Shown: positions 46,001 through 56,603 of the stretch, piece after piece
Layout of the letters: the number at the start of each line of letters is the position of its first letter
Position numbering within the stretch: position 1 is the first letter of the stretch
Assembly: GCA_009746045.1 (NCBI GenBank)
Contig: RPFO01000079.1
Span: forward strand, 693,285-757,284
From: Mesostigma viride
Taxonomy: Eukaryota; Streptophyta; Mesostigmatophyceae; Mesostigmatales; Mesostigmataceae
Length of the DNA stretch: 64,000 bases
Direction of reading: 5' to 3'
The notes under the pieces: generated by a model
Told to the model about the DNA's origin: nothing
What the model saw: only the letters and a program-made list of their open reading frames with translations
Databases searched by the model: none
Position numbers and translations under genes: made by a program

Positions 46001-49000
46001 CGCCAAGTTTGTGTCGCCCAGCCAGCTGCCGTACAAGTCGCTGTACGAGTACATGTTTGACCTGGAGGCCTTCAACTGGCGGCCCTGGTCCAGCCTGGTG
46101 AGCGAGTATGCGCCCCCCGCGGACGGCAAGTTTGCCAAGATCCTGGTCCCCACGGTGGACACGGTGCGGTCGGCATGGCTGCTGGACACGCTGGTGCACC
46201 GCGGCTACCCGGTGCTGTTTGTGGGCGAGAGCGGGACGGCCAAAACGGTTACCATCCAAAACTACCTGGAGAAGCTGCCGGGGGAGACCAACCTGGTGCG
46301 CAACATGAACTTCAGCAACCGCACGGCGAGCATCGACGTGCAGCGCGCGATCGAGGACGGCGTGGAAAAGCGCTCCAAGGACACGTACGGCCCCCCGCTG
46401 GGCAAGCGCATGATCGTGTTCATCGACGACGTTAACATGCCACGCGTGGACACGTACGGCACTCAGCAGCCCATCGCGCTGCTAAAGCTGCTGATCGAGC
46501 GGTCGGGGTTGTACGACCGCGGCAAGGAGCTAAACTGGAAGCACCTCAAGGACGTGCAGTTTGTGGGCGCGATGGGCCCCCCCGGTGGCGCGCGCAACAG
46601 CGTGGACCCGCGATTCCTGTCGCTCTTCTCCGTGTTTGAGATCGAGTTCCCCGCGCACTCCTCGCTGGTGCACATCTACGAGTCCATCCTGGCGCACGCG
46701 GCCAAGAACCTGGCGGAGGACATCCGGGGCAGCGCGGGCGGGCTCACGTCCGCCACGCTGATGCTGTACAACGCGATCGTGGAGAAGCTGCCGCCCACGC
46801 CCTCCCGCTTCCACTACATCTTCAACCTGCGCGACCTGTCGCGCGTCTACGAGGGGCTCTCCCTCGCCGTCGTGGACAAGTTCAAGTCCGCGGCCGAGTT
46901 TGTCCGGCTGTGGCGCAACGAGTGCATGCGCATCTTCCACGATCGGCTCATCTGCGACGAGGACAAGGAGTTTGTCAAGGCCAAGCTGGGGGAGCTGGTG
47001 GCCGAGAAGTTTGGCGGGATGGCCGAGGGGATCATGGCCGAGCCACTGCTGTACGGAGACTTTGCCAACTGGCAGCCGGAGCAGGCGGATGTGCGGCTGT
47101 ACGAGGACCTGGGCAGCTACGAGCGCATCAAGTTGGTGTTCGAGCGTATACTGGAGGAGTACAACACCAAGCGGAAGGAGATGCGGCTGGTCATGTTCAC
47201 CGACGCGCTCGAGCACCTGACGCGCATCCACCGCATCATCCGGCTGGACCGCGGCAACGCGCTGCTGGTCGGCGTGGGGGGCAGCGGCAAGCAGTCGCTC
47301 GCGCGGCTCGCGGCGTTCACCGCCGGCTGCGAGGTGTTTGAGATCACGCTCACGCGCGGGTACGACGAGGCGGCGTTCCGCGAGGACCTCAAGACCCTCT
47401 ACACCAAGCTCGGGGCCGAGAACAAGCGCGTCATGTTCCTGTTCACGGACGCCCACGTGGCGGACGAGGGATTCCTGGAGCTGGTCAACAACATGCTCAC
47501 GTCCGGCATGGTGCCCGCGCTGTACAAGGAGGAGGAGAAGGACGGGCTTGTGAACAGCGTGCGTGAGGAGGTGACGGCGCGCGGGTTGCTTGAGACCAAG
47601 GAGTCGTGCTGGAACTTCTTCGTGAACAAGTGCCGCGACAACCTGCACCTTGTGCTGGCCATGTCACCCATTGGCGAGACGCTGCGCAAGCGCTGCCGCA
47701 ATTTCCCGGGCCTCGTCAACAACTGCGTGATTGACTGGTTCACCCCCTGGCCGCGGCAGGCGCTGCACAGCGTGGCCACCGTGTTCCTGGCGTCGACGGA
47801 GCTCCCAGACGCGCAGCGCGGGGCGATCGTAGAGCACATGGTGGGCGTGCACGAGAGCGTGCGCGACTTCTCCACGCGGTTTGAGCACGAGCTGCGGCGG
47901 CACAACTACGTGACGCCCAAGAACTACCTGGACTTCATCAGCAACTACCGCGGGGCGCTGCACGGCCACCGCAAGCGCATCGGCGAGATGAGCGCGCGGC
48001 TCGACGGCGGCCTCCAGAAGCTGATCCAGGCAGCGCACGAGGTGAGCGAGATGCAGGTCTCGCTGGCCGAGGCCAAGGTGGTGGTGGACGAGAAGACGGC
48101 CGAGTGCAACGCGCTGCTGGGGGTGATCGCGACCAACACGGCCGAGGTGGAGGCCAAGCAGGCGGTCGCGCAGAAGAACGAGGCGGACCTGCACGTGCAG
48201 AGCCAGCAGATCGCAGCTGAGAAGGAGGAGGCCGAGGCCGCGCTGGAGGCGGCCATCCCTGCGCTGGAGGCGGCTGCGGACGCGCTCAACAACCTCAAGA
48301 AGGAGGAAATCAGCGAAATCCGGTCGTTTGCCAAGCCGCATGTGCTGGTGCAGAAGGTGTGCGAGTGCGTGGTGATCTTGAGGAACATCAAGGATGTCTC
48401 CTGGAAGGGCGCCAAGGGCATGATGGCGGACTCGCGCTTCCTGCAGACGCTCACCGAGTTTGACAAGGACAGCATCACCGAGAAGCAGGTTCGGTCGCTC
48501 AAGGAGTACATGAAGGACCCCAAGTTCACGCCCGAGGAGGTGATGAACATCTCCAGTGCGGGCGCCGGCCTGCTGCGTTGGGTGTTTGCGATGGTCAACT
48601 ACTACAGCGTGGCCAAGACGGTCAACCCCAAGCGGCAGGCGGTGGCGCAGGCCGAGAAGAACCTGCGGCAGGCCACGCTGGAGCTGGCCGCGATCAAGGA
48701 GGAGGTGGCCAACCTGTCCGCGGAGTTGCAGCGGCTGAGCGCCCTGTTTGCGGAGAAGACAGCGGAGCAGCAGGAGCTGAAGAGCAAGGCGGATCTCATG
48801 GAGAAGCGACTCACGGCCGCCTCGCGGCTCATCTCGGGCCTGGGCAGCGAGCGGTCACGGTGGACAGCGGATATGGAGACGTACAAGGGGGAGAAGGTGC
48901 GCCTGCTTGGCGACTGCTTGCTCACCAGCAGCTTTTTGTCGTACACGGGCGCGTTCACGTTCGAGTACCGCCACGCGATGGTCTACGAGATTTGGTACAA

Positions 49001-52000
49001 GGACATTAAGGAGAAGGGCGTCCCGGTTAGTGACAACTTCCACCTGGGCGCGCTGCTGACGAGCGACGTGGAGCTGTCCCAGTGGGCCAGCGAGGGGCTG
49101 CCCTCAGACGAGCTGTCGGTACAGAACGGCATCCTGACCAACCGCTCGAGCCGCTTCCCGCTGTGCATCGACCCGCAGATGCAGGCGGTCAACTGGATCA
49201 AGAAGAAGGAGGGCAAGAACCTGGAGGGCCGCGTGAAGACGTTCCACGACCCGGACTTCCTGAAGCAGCTGGAGATGGCCATCCAGTACGGCTTTGCATT
49301 CCTGTTTGAGAACGTGGACGAGTACATCGACCCCGTGATCGACCCGGTGCTGGAGAAGAACTTCACGCACGGCACGGGCGGGCGCAAGAGCGTGCGGCTG
49401 GGAGACAAGGAGGTGGAGTGGGTACGTGCGCCATTGTGCACGCGATGCTTGGAGGCCTAATCTGTCTGCCTAGTTACCCGTAGACTTTTCACGTTTAATG
49501 CATGTTTTATCCATCTCTGTTGCATGTATGGTTGCTTTTGGGTTATTTTTTCATAATGGAGAAGTTCCTGTTTTGGCTTGGCTCATCATGCATGCCCCGG
49601 GACGTGCATCTGCCCCCTCCCCAGGACGAGAACTTCCGCCTGTACATGACGAGCAAGCTATCCAACCCTCACTATGGCCCCGAGGTGTCCGGCAAGACCA
49701 TGATCATCAACTACAGCGTGACGCAGGCGGGCCTACAGGACCAGCTGCTGAACGTGGTTGTGCGGCACGAGCGGCCGGACTTGGAGGAGGCGCGCGAAAA
49801 TCTGGTGCGCGAGATGAGTGAGAACAAGTCGCTGCTCAAGACGCTCGAGGACACGCTGCTGCGCGAGCTGAGCAACGCGACAGGCAACATCCTGGACAAC
49901 GAGGAGCTGATCCAGACACTGGAGAGCACCAAGAGCAAGGCGGTGGAGATCGGCGACAAGCTGGCGCAGTCCAAGGAGACGGCCGCCGAGATCGAGGTGG
50001 TGCGGCGGCGGTACACGCCCGCGGCCAAGCGGGGGGCGATCCTCTTCTTCGTGATGAGCAGCCTGAGCGCGATCAACAACATGTACGAGTACAGCCTCTT
50101 CTCCTTCCTGCAGGTGTTTGGGTCGTCGCTCGCGCACAGCAAGCGTGACGCGAGCCTCGAGGGCCGGCTGCGGAACATCATCGACGCGCTCACGTACGAC
50201 GTGTACACGTACACGTGCACGGGCCTGTTTGAGGTGCACAAGCTGATGCTGTCTTTCCAGATGACGATCAAGATCCAGGAGGGCGAGGGCAAGCTGGACC
50301 ACGGGCAGCTCGAGTTCTTCCTCAAGGGCAACCTCGCGCTGGAGAAGAGCGCGCACAAGCGGCCGTTCGAGTGGTGGCCCGAGCAAGGGTGGGAGGACCT
50401 GGTGCACCTGGCGGGGCTGGGGGAGCAGTTTGCGCCGCTGCTGGATCACGTGGAGGCCAACGAGGCGGCGTGGAAGGCCTGGTACGACCTGGAGAAGCCG
50501 GAGGAGGCGCCACTCCCTGGCGACTTCTCGTCGCAGCTGTCCACGTTTGAGCTCATGCTGGTGCTGCGCTGCCTGCGTGTGGACCGCGTCACGGTCGCCA
50601 TCCAACGCTACGTGATCGAGAAGATGACGGAGCGCTACGTGATGCCGCCCACGCTGGACTACGCCAAGATCTTCAAGCAGTCCTCCGCCGCCACGCCCGT
50701 CGTGTTCATCCTCAGCCCTGGCGCCGACCCTGCCTTCGATGTCTTTAAGCTGGGCGAGGAGCTGGGCTTCAAGGCGGGCTCCAAGCTCAAGTACATGGCG
50801 CTCGGGCAGGGCATGGGGCCCAAGGCACAGGAGTTTCTGGAGACTGGGTCCACGCGCGGCCTGTGGGTGATGCTGCAGAACTGTCACCTGTTGCCTAGCT
50901 GGCTCAAGCCGATGGAGAAGATCCTCGAACGCATCGACAAGCCGCACAAGGACTTCCGCTTGTGGCTGACCACCGAGCCAACACCACAGTTCCCCCTGGG
51001 CGTGCTCCAGCGCGCGCTCAAGGTGGTCACGGAGCCGCCCAATGGCCTCAAGCTGAACATGCGCAGCAGCTACTCCAAGATCACCGAGGAGACGCTGTCC
51101 GAGTGCCCCCACAGCGCATTCCGGCCGCAAGTGTACGTGCTGGCCTTCTTCCACGCGGTGGTGCAGGAGCGCCGCAAGTACGGCAAGCTGGGCTGGAACG
51201 TGCCGTACGACTTCAACGAGACCGACTTCCGCATCTCCATGGCGCTCATCAACACGTACCTGACCAAGGCGTACGACAACGGCGACGACATGATCCCCTG
51301 GGGCACCCTGCGGTACCTGATCGGGGAGGCCATGTACGGCGGACGCGTGACCGACAGCTATGACCGGCGCATCCTGACCACGTACCTGAACGAGTACATG
51401 GGCGACTTTTTGTTCGACGCGTTCCAGCCCTTCTTCTTCTACAAGATGGGCGACGTGGAGTACACGGTCCCCCCCTACGGCCCGCGCGACAACTACACGG
51501 CGGTGATCGACGCGCTGCCCATTGTGCAGACGCCCGAGGTGTTTGGGCTGCACCCGAACGCGGACATCAGCTACTACACCAATGGGACCAAGGCCATCTG
51601 GCGCAACCTGGTGGACCTGCAGCCGCGCAACACGGGTGACGGCGCAGGGGGTAGCCGCGACGAGGTGATCGCCAGCGTGGCGCGTGACATCCAGTCCAAG
51701 ATCCCAGCTCCCTTCGACCTGCTGCTGATGCGCAAGGAGATGGACGTGCCCACGCCCGTGCAGGTGGTGCTGCTGCAAGAGCTGGAGCGCTGGAACACGC
51801 TCGTCCTGCGCATGCAATCGTCGCTCAAGGAGCTGCAGAAGGCGCTCGTGGGAGAGATCGGCATGTCGCAGGAGCTGGACGAGCTGTCCACCTCGCTCTA
51901 TAACGGCCAGCTGCCGCACATGTGGGCGCGGCTCAACCCGCAAACGGAGAAGATGCTCGCCTCGTGGATCACCTGGTTCCTGCGGCGGTACGCGCAGTAC

Positions 52001-52965
52001 CAGGACTGGGCAGAGAGCGGAGAGCCCAAGGTGATGTGGCTGTCAGGCCTGCACATCCCAGAGACGTACATCGCCGCGCTGGTGCAGACGGCGTGCCGCG
52101 ACAAGGGCTGGCCGCTGGACAAGTCGACGCTCTACACCAAGGTCACGCGCTTCTTCACCGCCGACCAGGTGGGCGAGCGCCTCAAGCACGGCTGCTACAT
52201 CACCGGCCTCTACCTGGAGGGTGCGGGCTGGGACGTGGAGAACGCGGTGCTCAAGCGCCAGGTACGCATCACGCGGGGAAAGGGTGTAGTTGCTCATCAC
52301 TCGCTCTGTCTTGCCACTGTGCTCATCAAGCAGAAGCGGTGTGGGTCTCAAGATGTCTGCCGCTTTTGTTTGCAGTTACCACTTTGTGCTTCTTCTTGTC
52401 GTATACACTTTCCAAGTTGCTTGCTTGCCGTGGGTTCTATCGCATGCGAAAGTTGTAGAGCACTTGATGATGGCAAGTTGTTCAAATACACAGCATGTCT
52501 CCGCGGTTGATGGCATTGTTAGGGTTGCTGCATAGGGAGGTGCTTCAGTAGCCACTCAGGGCACATCAAATCAGCCAGTATAAAATTAGCAGTATTCTAC
52601 TACCAAGTGCCCAGGCTAGAGCTTGCACGACCCCTAGAGATTGCACGACCCTTTTTCAAAAAGCAAGCTGAGCTCGCTGACAGACAATTTGTGCTTCTAT
52701 CAACACTCTTCGTCCGGCTCCCTGCTGCTGTTTGCTTCCACAGGACCCCAAGCACCTGGTCACCGAGCTGCCCATCCTGCAGGTTATCCCAGTGGAGGCA
52801 GCCAAGTTAAAGCTGCAGAATACGTTCAAGACGCCGGTTTATGTCACGCAGCAACGGCGTAATGCCATGGGCGTGGGCCTGGTGTTCGAGGCAGACCTAT
52901 CAACTCACGAACATCCGAGCCACTGGATTCTTCAAGGCTGCGCGTTGACCTTGAATATCGATTAA
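27092..52965 (+). CDS. DHC10: Axonemal inner-arm dynein heavy chain, DNAH10 / I1-f 1-beta type, 30 exons
   Basis: The motor subunit of the two-headed inner dynein arm I1/f that drives and regulates ciliary bending; it hydrolyses ATP to walk on the neighbouring doublet microtubule. The spliced frame gives 13,860 nt, 4619 residues plus stop, the usual size for this family (about 4500). Order: acidic N-terminal region, tail, linker, AAA1-AAA4 with P-loops GPAGTGKT, GQTGGGKS, GESGTAKT and GVGGSGKQ (residues about 1973, 2256, 2601, 2951), stalk coiled coils around a microtubule-binding domain (about 3190-3480), AAA5-AAA6 and the C-terminal domain. Assignment to DNAH10 rather than other axonemal chains rests on remembered family sequence: YGTQQPIALLKLLIE...LYDRGKEL, GKGPLAEIEFWRERNA, and the C-terminal RRNAMGVGLVFEADL with SHWxLQG. 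All introns are GT-AG and all phases agree. Start: ATG 27092 in context ACCATGG. Symbol follows the green-algal 1-beta chain; orthology should be confirmed by a tree. Confidence 0.95.
32853..33055 (+). repeat. About 41-bp tandem repeat in dynein intron 10
   Basis: Four to five units beginning CTATGGTAATACA and ending CAGATGCAT, with an AT-rich middle (ATATCATAA). The last two units are the most alike. Confidence 0.75.
43520..49421 (+). other. Dynein exon 28: 5.9-kb exon, end of linker through AAA5
   Basis: A single exon of 5902 nt. It opens with YLDTKRCAFPRFFFISDDELL (end of linker), then AAA1 with GPAGTGKT (about 44336-44360) and Walker B CFDEFNRID (about 44487), AAA2 with GQTGGGKS (about 45187), AAA3 with GESGTAKT (about 46223), AAA4 with GVGGSGKQ (about 47272), stalk helix CC1 (about 47985-48310), the microtubule-binding domain, CC2 (about 48610-48870), and AAA5 beginning LLGDCLLTSSFLSYTGAF. 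It ends at a GTACGT donor after GTGGAGTGG. Confidence 0.95.
49625..52261 (+). other. Dynein exon 29: end of AAA5, AAA6 and C-terminal domain
   Basis: 2637 nt, phase 0 at both ends. It begins DENFRLYMTSKLSNPHYGPE and includes ENKSLLKTLEDTLLRELS, RRGAILFFVMSSLSAINNMYEYSL-like AAA5/6 sequence, FILSPGADPAFDV, WVMLQNCHLLPSWL, LWLTTEPTPQFP, and GRVTDSYDRRIL, all conserved dynein C-terminal motor motifs. It ends ...GLYLEGAGWDVENAVLKRQ before a GTACGC donor. Confidence 0.95.
52744..52965 (+). other. Dynein exon 30: C terminus
   Basis: 222 nt from the CCACAG acceptor to the TAA at 52963-52965. It codes LPILQVIPVEAAKLKLQN, then TPVYVTQQRRNAMGVGL and SHWILQGCALTLNID, the conserved end of axonemal heavy chains. 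Confidence 0.95.
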
Positions 52966-53433
52966 GGCCAGGCTCGATCCAGCCACCAGGATCATTGACG
53001 GTCTTATTTATTTATTGCTCGCGTGATTTGCATGTCCAGGTATTTATACGCGTTGGACATCCTGTCATGTTGACTTATCAAAGCTCGAGTTGGAAACTGC
53101 AGAAAGGATGTTTGAGTCGCGCATAAGTTTCTGATCAAATGTGATAACTTTCGGTGTAATTATTTTCAATGTGGCGGAGCAAGTAGAGAACATTAGGAAT
53201 ATTAGAAATTTTAAACGATTCAATTACTGATTTTTCACTGATCAAATTTGCCAATACAAGCTTGCAGACAGCACAAAACGAATGCTTTGAATGCTTGATT
53301 AGGCATTGGGAATAAAGGCGCTGGCCGGATATCCACACTGCACGAAATAATGTATGCACCGGCCGGTGCCATGCATGCATATATAGCTCAACGCTAATGC
53401 TCCATGTGCATTAATGAATAAAGTAATTAATGT
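52966..53433. other. Dynein 3' UTR and AT-rich spacer
   Basis: No gene seen. The left part is the dynein 3' UTR; the rest is AT-rich and ends in the ATTAAT-type tail (about 53405-53433) of the first LINE fragment. Confidence 0.6.
53155..53159 (+). terminator. Putative poly(A) signal TGTAA of the dynein gene
   Basis: TGTAA is the usual polyadenylation signal in green algae. This is the only convincing one in the first 200 bases after the stop at 52965. The 3' end itself cannot be seen. Confidence 0.5.
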
Positions 53434-54616
53434 ACACGTGCACTGCGTCACGTGAGCATAAGTCCTCAGCACCACACCATCTCCACCACCTCCACCATCG
53501 CAGCACAGCTCAAGCAACAAGCACTCGATCTCCGTGAGGAGGCCGACCTCACCCAGCGCAGCCACAATGTCATCGTCAAGCACTTCGACCAGCCGGCAGA
53601 TGAGACCTCGGAGACTCTTCTCATGGCATTTAGACGCGACATTCTTGCACCCATGCAACTCACTGGTGAGCTGCGGATGTCGGCTGTCCGCCTTTCCCGT
53701 ACGCCGCTAAGGCTGGCCCTGCTCCCCTGCTCCTCACTTTTAAGTACATGGCGGATAAGCTGTCGTTCCTTAAATGCCGCAAGAAGCTCTCGAGGACTCG
53801 CTACATGCTGGACGACGACTTGACCCTGGCCCAGCAACAACGGCGACGCGAGCTATGGCCGACCTACCTTCAGCTCCGGCAGAGCGCAGGGGGGAAACCG
53901 ATATACTGGAGGGGGGCGGTCATCCACGTCGACCACAAGCCCTGGCAGGCGCCCCCTGCCACCCCAGCAACCCCAGTCTAGGGAATATAGCAGTAGTGTA
54001 GATTAGTAAGGCTTAGCCTAGCACGTGGCCCACGCGCATGTGCGCCCATAATGGCCCCATGGATGATGCCTTAAGAATTTAGCCACACACTGCCTATAAT
54101 GGGACTTCCCATGGTTGATGCATAATTTAGCCAAGCTCTGCCTATGCAGAGAGTCTCTCTCTGCTGAGAAGCCACGCCCTAGCCTTTGTACAGCCATGAT
54201 GATCTTCCCCCCCATGTCTGCGCCCCCCTAGGTGCTGGAATACATAGTGGTGTGCAGGCGCACTCTGTGCACCCAGAGGCAGGTGTAGTTTACATCTTAC
54301 ACTTGCAGGAAGTAGCCAAGAATGTATTAAAAGCCATATGCCCCTTCTCAGGGATATGTGCCACATGTACGAGTCCCAACGGAGTTATGTTCCAATTCAA
54401 TTCGATTCAATTCAAGCTATCTAGGTCCTAGTTACAGGGTTGTGGGTACCACGGCCCGAATCGCTATATGAATGCCATACGCGGTCACACGCGGAGCCCC
54501 CACAGACTTGGGGGTGGTCTCCTTCATCACTAAGTAAGTAAGTAAGTACTTGCGTGTCATGCATCTCCTTCATGGCTTCATCACTACTTGCCATCTATCC
54601 TTGCGTACCATCGGCC
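53405..54616 (-). mobile_element. LINE X fragment (3' UTR only), split by an ORF1-only element
   Basis: Read on the minus strand, 54616 to 54414 matches the X-family 3' UTR (GATGAAGGAGACCACCCCC, CGATTCGGGCC, CCTAGATAGC). The family's final segment (CTGAGGACTTATGCTCACGTGACGCAG) continues at 53470-53434, followed by an ATTAAT-type tail. Element H copy B lies between. Compared with the unsplit copy at 54655-54730, about 35 bp of X are missing at the insertion point. Confidence 0.65.
53471..54413 (+). mobile_element. Element H copy B: 5'-truncated, ORF1-like remnant and 3' end
   Basis: 53471 to about 53700 codes HHTISTTSTIAAQLKQQALD and continues to FRRDILAPMQLTGELRMSAV; after a frameshift near 53700 it continues in another frame from about 53705 to the stop at 53981, with LDDDLTLAQQQRRRELWPTY and a YWRGAVIHV motif. 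This is the coiled coil, RNA-binding fold and C-terminal domain of an L1-ORF1-like protein. About 410 bp after the stop the element ends with CCCAACGGAGTTATGTT and an ATTCA-type tail (54393-54413). Confidence 0.75.
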
Positions 54617-55283
54617 GCCATTAATTAATTAATTGATTAATTGATAGACACGTGACTGCGTCACGTGAGCATAAGTCCTCAGTGGGAGGGGAACATGGGA
54701 TGGAATGGATGGTGTAAGCTATCTAGGTCCTAGTTACAGGGGTGTGGGCACCGCGGCCCGAATCGCTATGAATGCCATACGCGGTCACACGCGGAGCCCC
54801 CACAGACGTGGGGGTGGTCTCCTTCATCACTACTTGCCATCTATCATCGCATACCATCTGCCGCCATATTACAGACAAACCAGGAGGAGTCTATCACGAA
54901 AAGTCCACGGGTGGCGGCCCTGCCGCGCGCGGCCTGGGGCACGCCAGGTGAGGTACATAACGCCCAGGTTGCATGGGCGGGCTTGGTGCCAGCTAGGATC
55001 TATCTGATGTGTCTACCTGATCTGTGCGGGCCAGGTGCCCGGCTAGGCCCAGGCGCCTGACAGTGCCTAAGAATGTGGGAAACATATAGGGCAAATCAGC
55101 GTACAAATCCTCATTACTAATGTGCAAACCAAAGGGGATGTACTAAGGGCCTTGCGCAGCATCATGGTGACCGGCGTTGCCGTCGAGTCGTTGCTCCACT
55201 GCTCCTGCGTCAGTGGCCAGGTCTCGGCGCCGTATAGGTCAGGATCGTCAGAATGACGACCTCAGTTGAAGAGGTCACGCTCA
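54617..55283 (-). mobile_element. LINE X fragment: end of ORF2 and 3' UTR with tail
   Basis: On the minus strand, about 55265 codes VVILTILTYGAETWPLTQEQ, the conserved segment after the RT of many LINEs, then near 55140 sequence matching the other copy's HISNEDLYAGLPYV, then HPWTFRD near 54900. The 3' UTR runs to a CACGTGAC/GTCACGTG hairpin (54651-54669) and a tail of TTAAT/TCAATTAAT repeats (54617-54645). Frames are broken, so it is a remnant. Confidence 0.65.
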
Positions 55284-55287
55284 AGGG

Positions 55288-56130
55288 TCACGGTGAACGG
55301 CGGTAGCTCGTGGGGGCGGCCAGGGGTTCCGTCAGGGCCGGGTACGTGTAGTCCTGCTCAGCGGCGGGCGGCGTGGGCGGCGCAGGCCGGACGCCCGCAG
55401 GCTCCATGCGCAGGCGCGCGGCCGCCGGAGGGCCAAGCGGCGGAGGCGGCGGGGGGGCGCCTAGCAGCCAGGACTGGGAGGAATACCACTGGTCCTGAGC
55501 TGCTGCTGCGGTGAGCCAGAGAGCGTCCGCAGCGCCGGTTGCGCGCCGCCGGCTGGGCCGTTGGGCGTGACGCAGGCGGGTCCAGGCGTACTTGCCGTGC
55601 TGGCTGGTCCTTGAGATGGGCAAAGTACTCACGGACATGGAGGTCCTCCGGCTCCTTGGTCGCCTGCCGGATGGCCGAGTGGTATTCGGCTTTGAGGCGG
55701 GCGCCAGCGGGCGGGCGGTTGCATGTCGCGCAGGGCTTGCCGGGCCTGGATGACGGCGGAGAGCCGGTGCAGGCTGGTGAAGCGGGGCGGGCGGCGCGGG
55801 GGGGCAGCAGGGCCCCTGCAGCGGGCAACTTGCCAGCGAGGTGCCGAAGGGCCGATGCGAGGCCGGCAGCGGGTAGCTGGGCGTGGCTGGCCGGGATGTC
55901 CAGCGCGTCGATGAACTCCTCTGCCGCGCGCTTGTGGGCGCGTTTTTCAGGGAAGTCCTCCAGAGCAGCGTCAGATTTCTCAAGCAACTGCAGTGTGCGC
56001 AAATCAGGTGGTGCCACGTGCTTACGAAAGTGCGAGGGGAATTAAAGGCGGATGCGGGCGGTGACGATGCGATGATCGGAGCGCATCGGGGATCACGTGC
56101 AAGCGAGCAGCTAGTACAGATCCGTGATGA
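55288..56130 (-). pseudogene. LINE ORF2 fragment: end of APE endonuclease and following linker
   Basis: Near 56090 the minus strand codes MRSDHRIVTARIRL, matching the terminal S-D-H-R motif of APE-type endonucleases (the His is catalytic). An in-frame stop follows, then FRKHVAPPDLRTLQLLEKSD and a helical, Ala/Pro-rich region. An indel near 55570 splits the rest between two frames (YFAHLKDQPARQ; YAWTRLRHAQRPSRRRATGA). No RT motifs lie before the join to the X fragment at 55283. Probably part of the same LINE family. Confidence 0.5.
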
Positions 56131-56603
56131 CGCTCGGGCATTACAACATGGGATGGAATTAATTAATTAATTAATTATCAACATCACTCCGTTGGGAGTA
56201 GATGTAGCACATAGCCCTGAGAAGGGGCATATGGCTTTTAATACATTCTAGGCTACTTCATGCAAGGGTGGGAATGTAAGCTACCCCTGCTCTAGGTGCA
56301 CCAGGGCACCCGCACCCTCATGGTCTATCACGCTATGCCCGGGTAAGGGGGGAGCATGCCTGTGAGGGGGAAGATCATCATGGCTATACAAAAACTAGAG
56401 CGTGGCATCTCAGCAGAGAGCAGCTCTCTGCATGGGCACAGCATTACTAAATAAAACTAGGCATCGTCTGGAGTGTGGCTCATCATAGGCACACATGTAC
56501 ATGATTAAATAAAGCGCGTGGCTTAGCTGGAATAGGGCCTCTAGGAGGCGTACATGTACATGGCCACGGTCTATCTATTCTACACTACTACTGCTGTATT
56601 CCC

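Noticed and set aside
43299-52000. Long antisense frames over the dynein motor exons (for example 44316-46259 and 49733-51943 minus)
   Set aside because: They are mirror frames of GC-rich coding sequence with strong codon bias; they are His/Leu/Val/Arg-rich and show no domain, while the plus strand is an intact dynein motor.
27092-52965. Assignment to outer-arm gamma dynein (DNAH5/8 type)
   Set aside because: First considered from the N terminus, but the tail, the YGTQQPIALL and LYDRGKEL segments around AAA3 and the C-terminal RRNAMGVGLVFEADL motif fit the DNAH10 / 1-beta family better as remembered.
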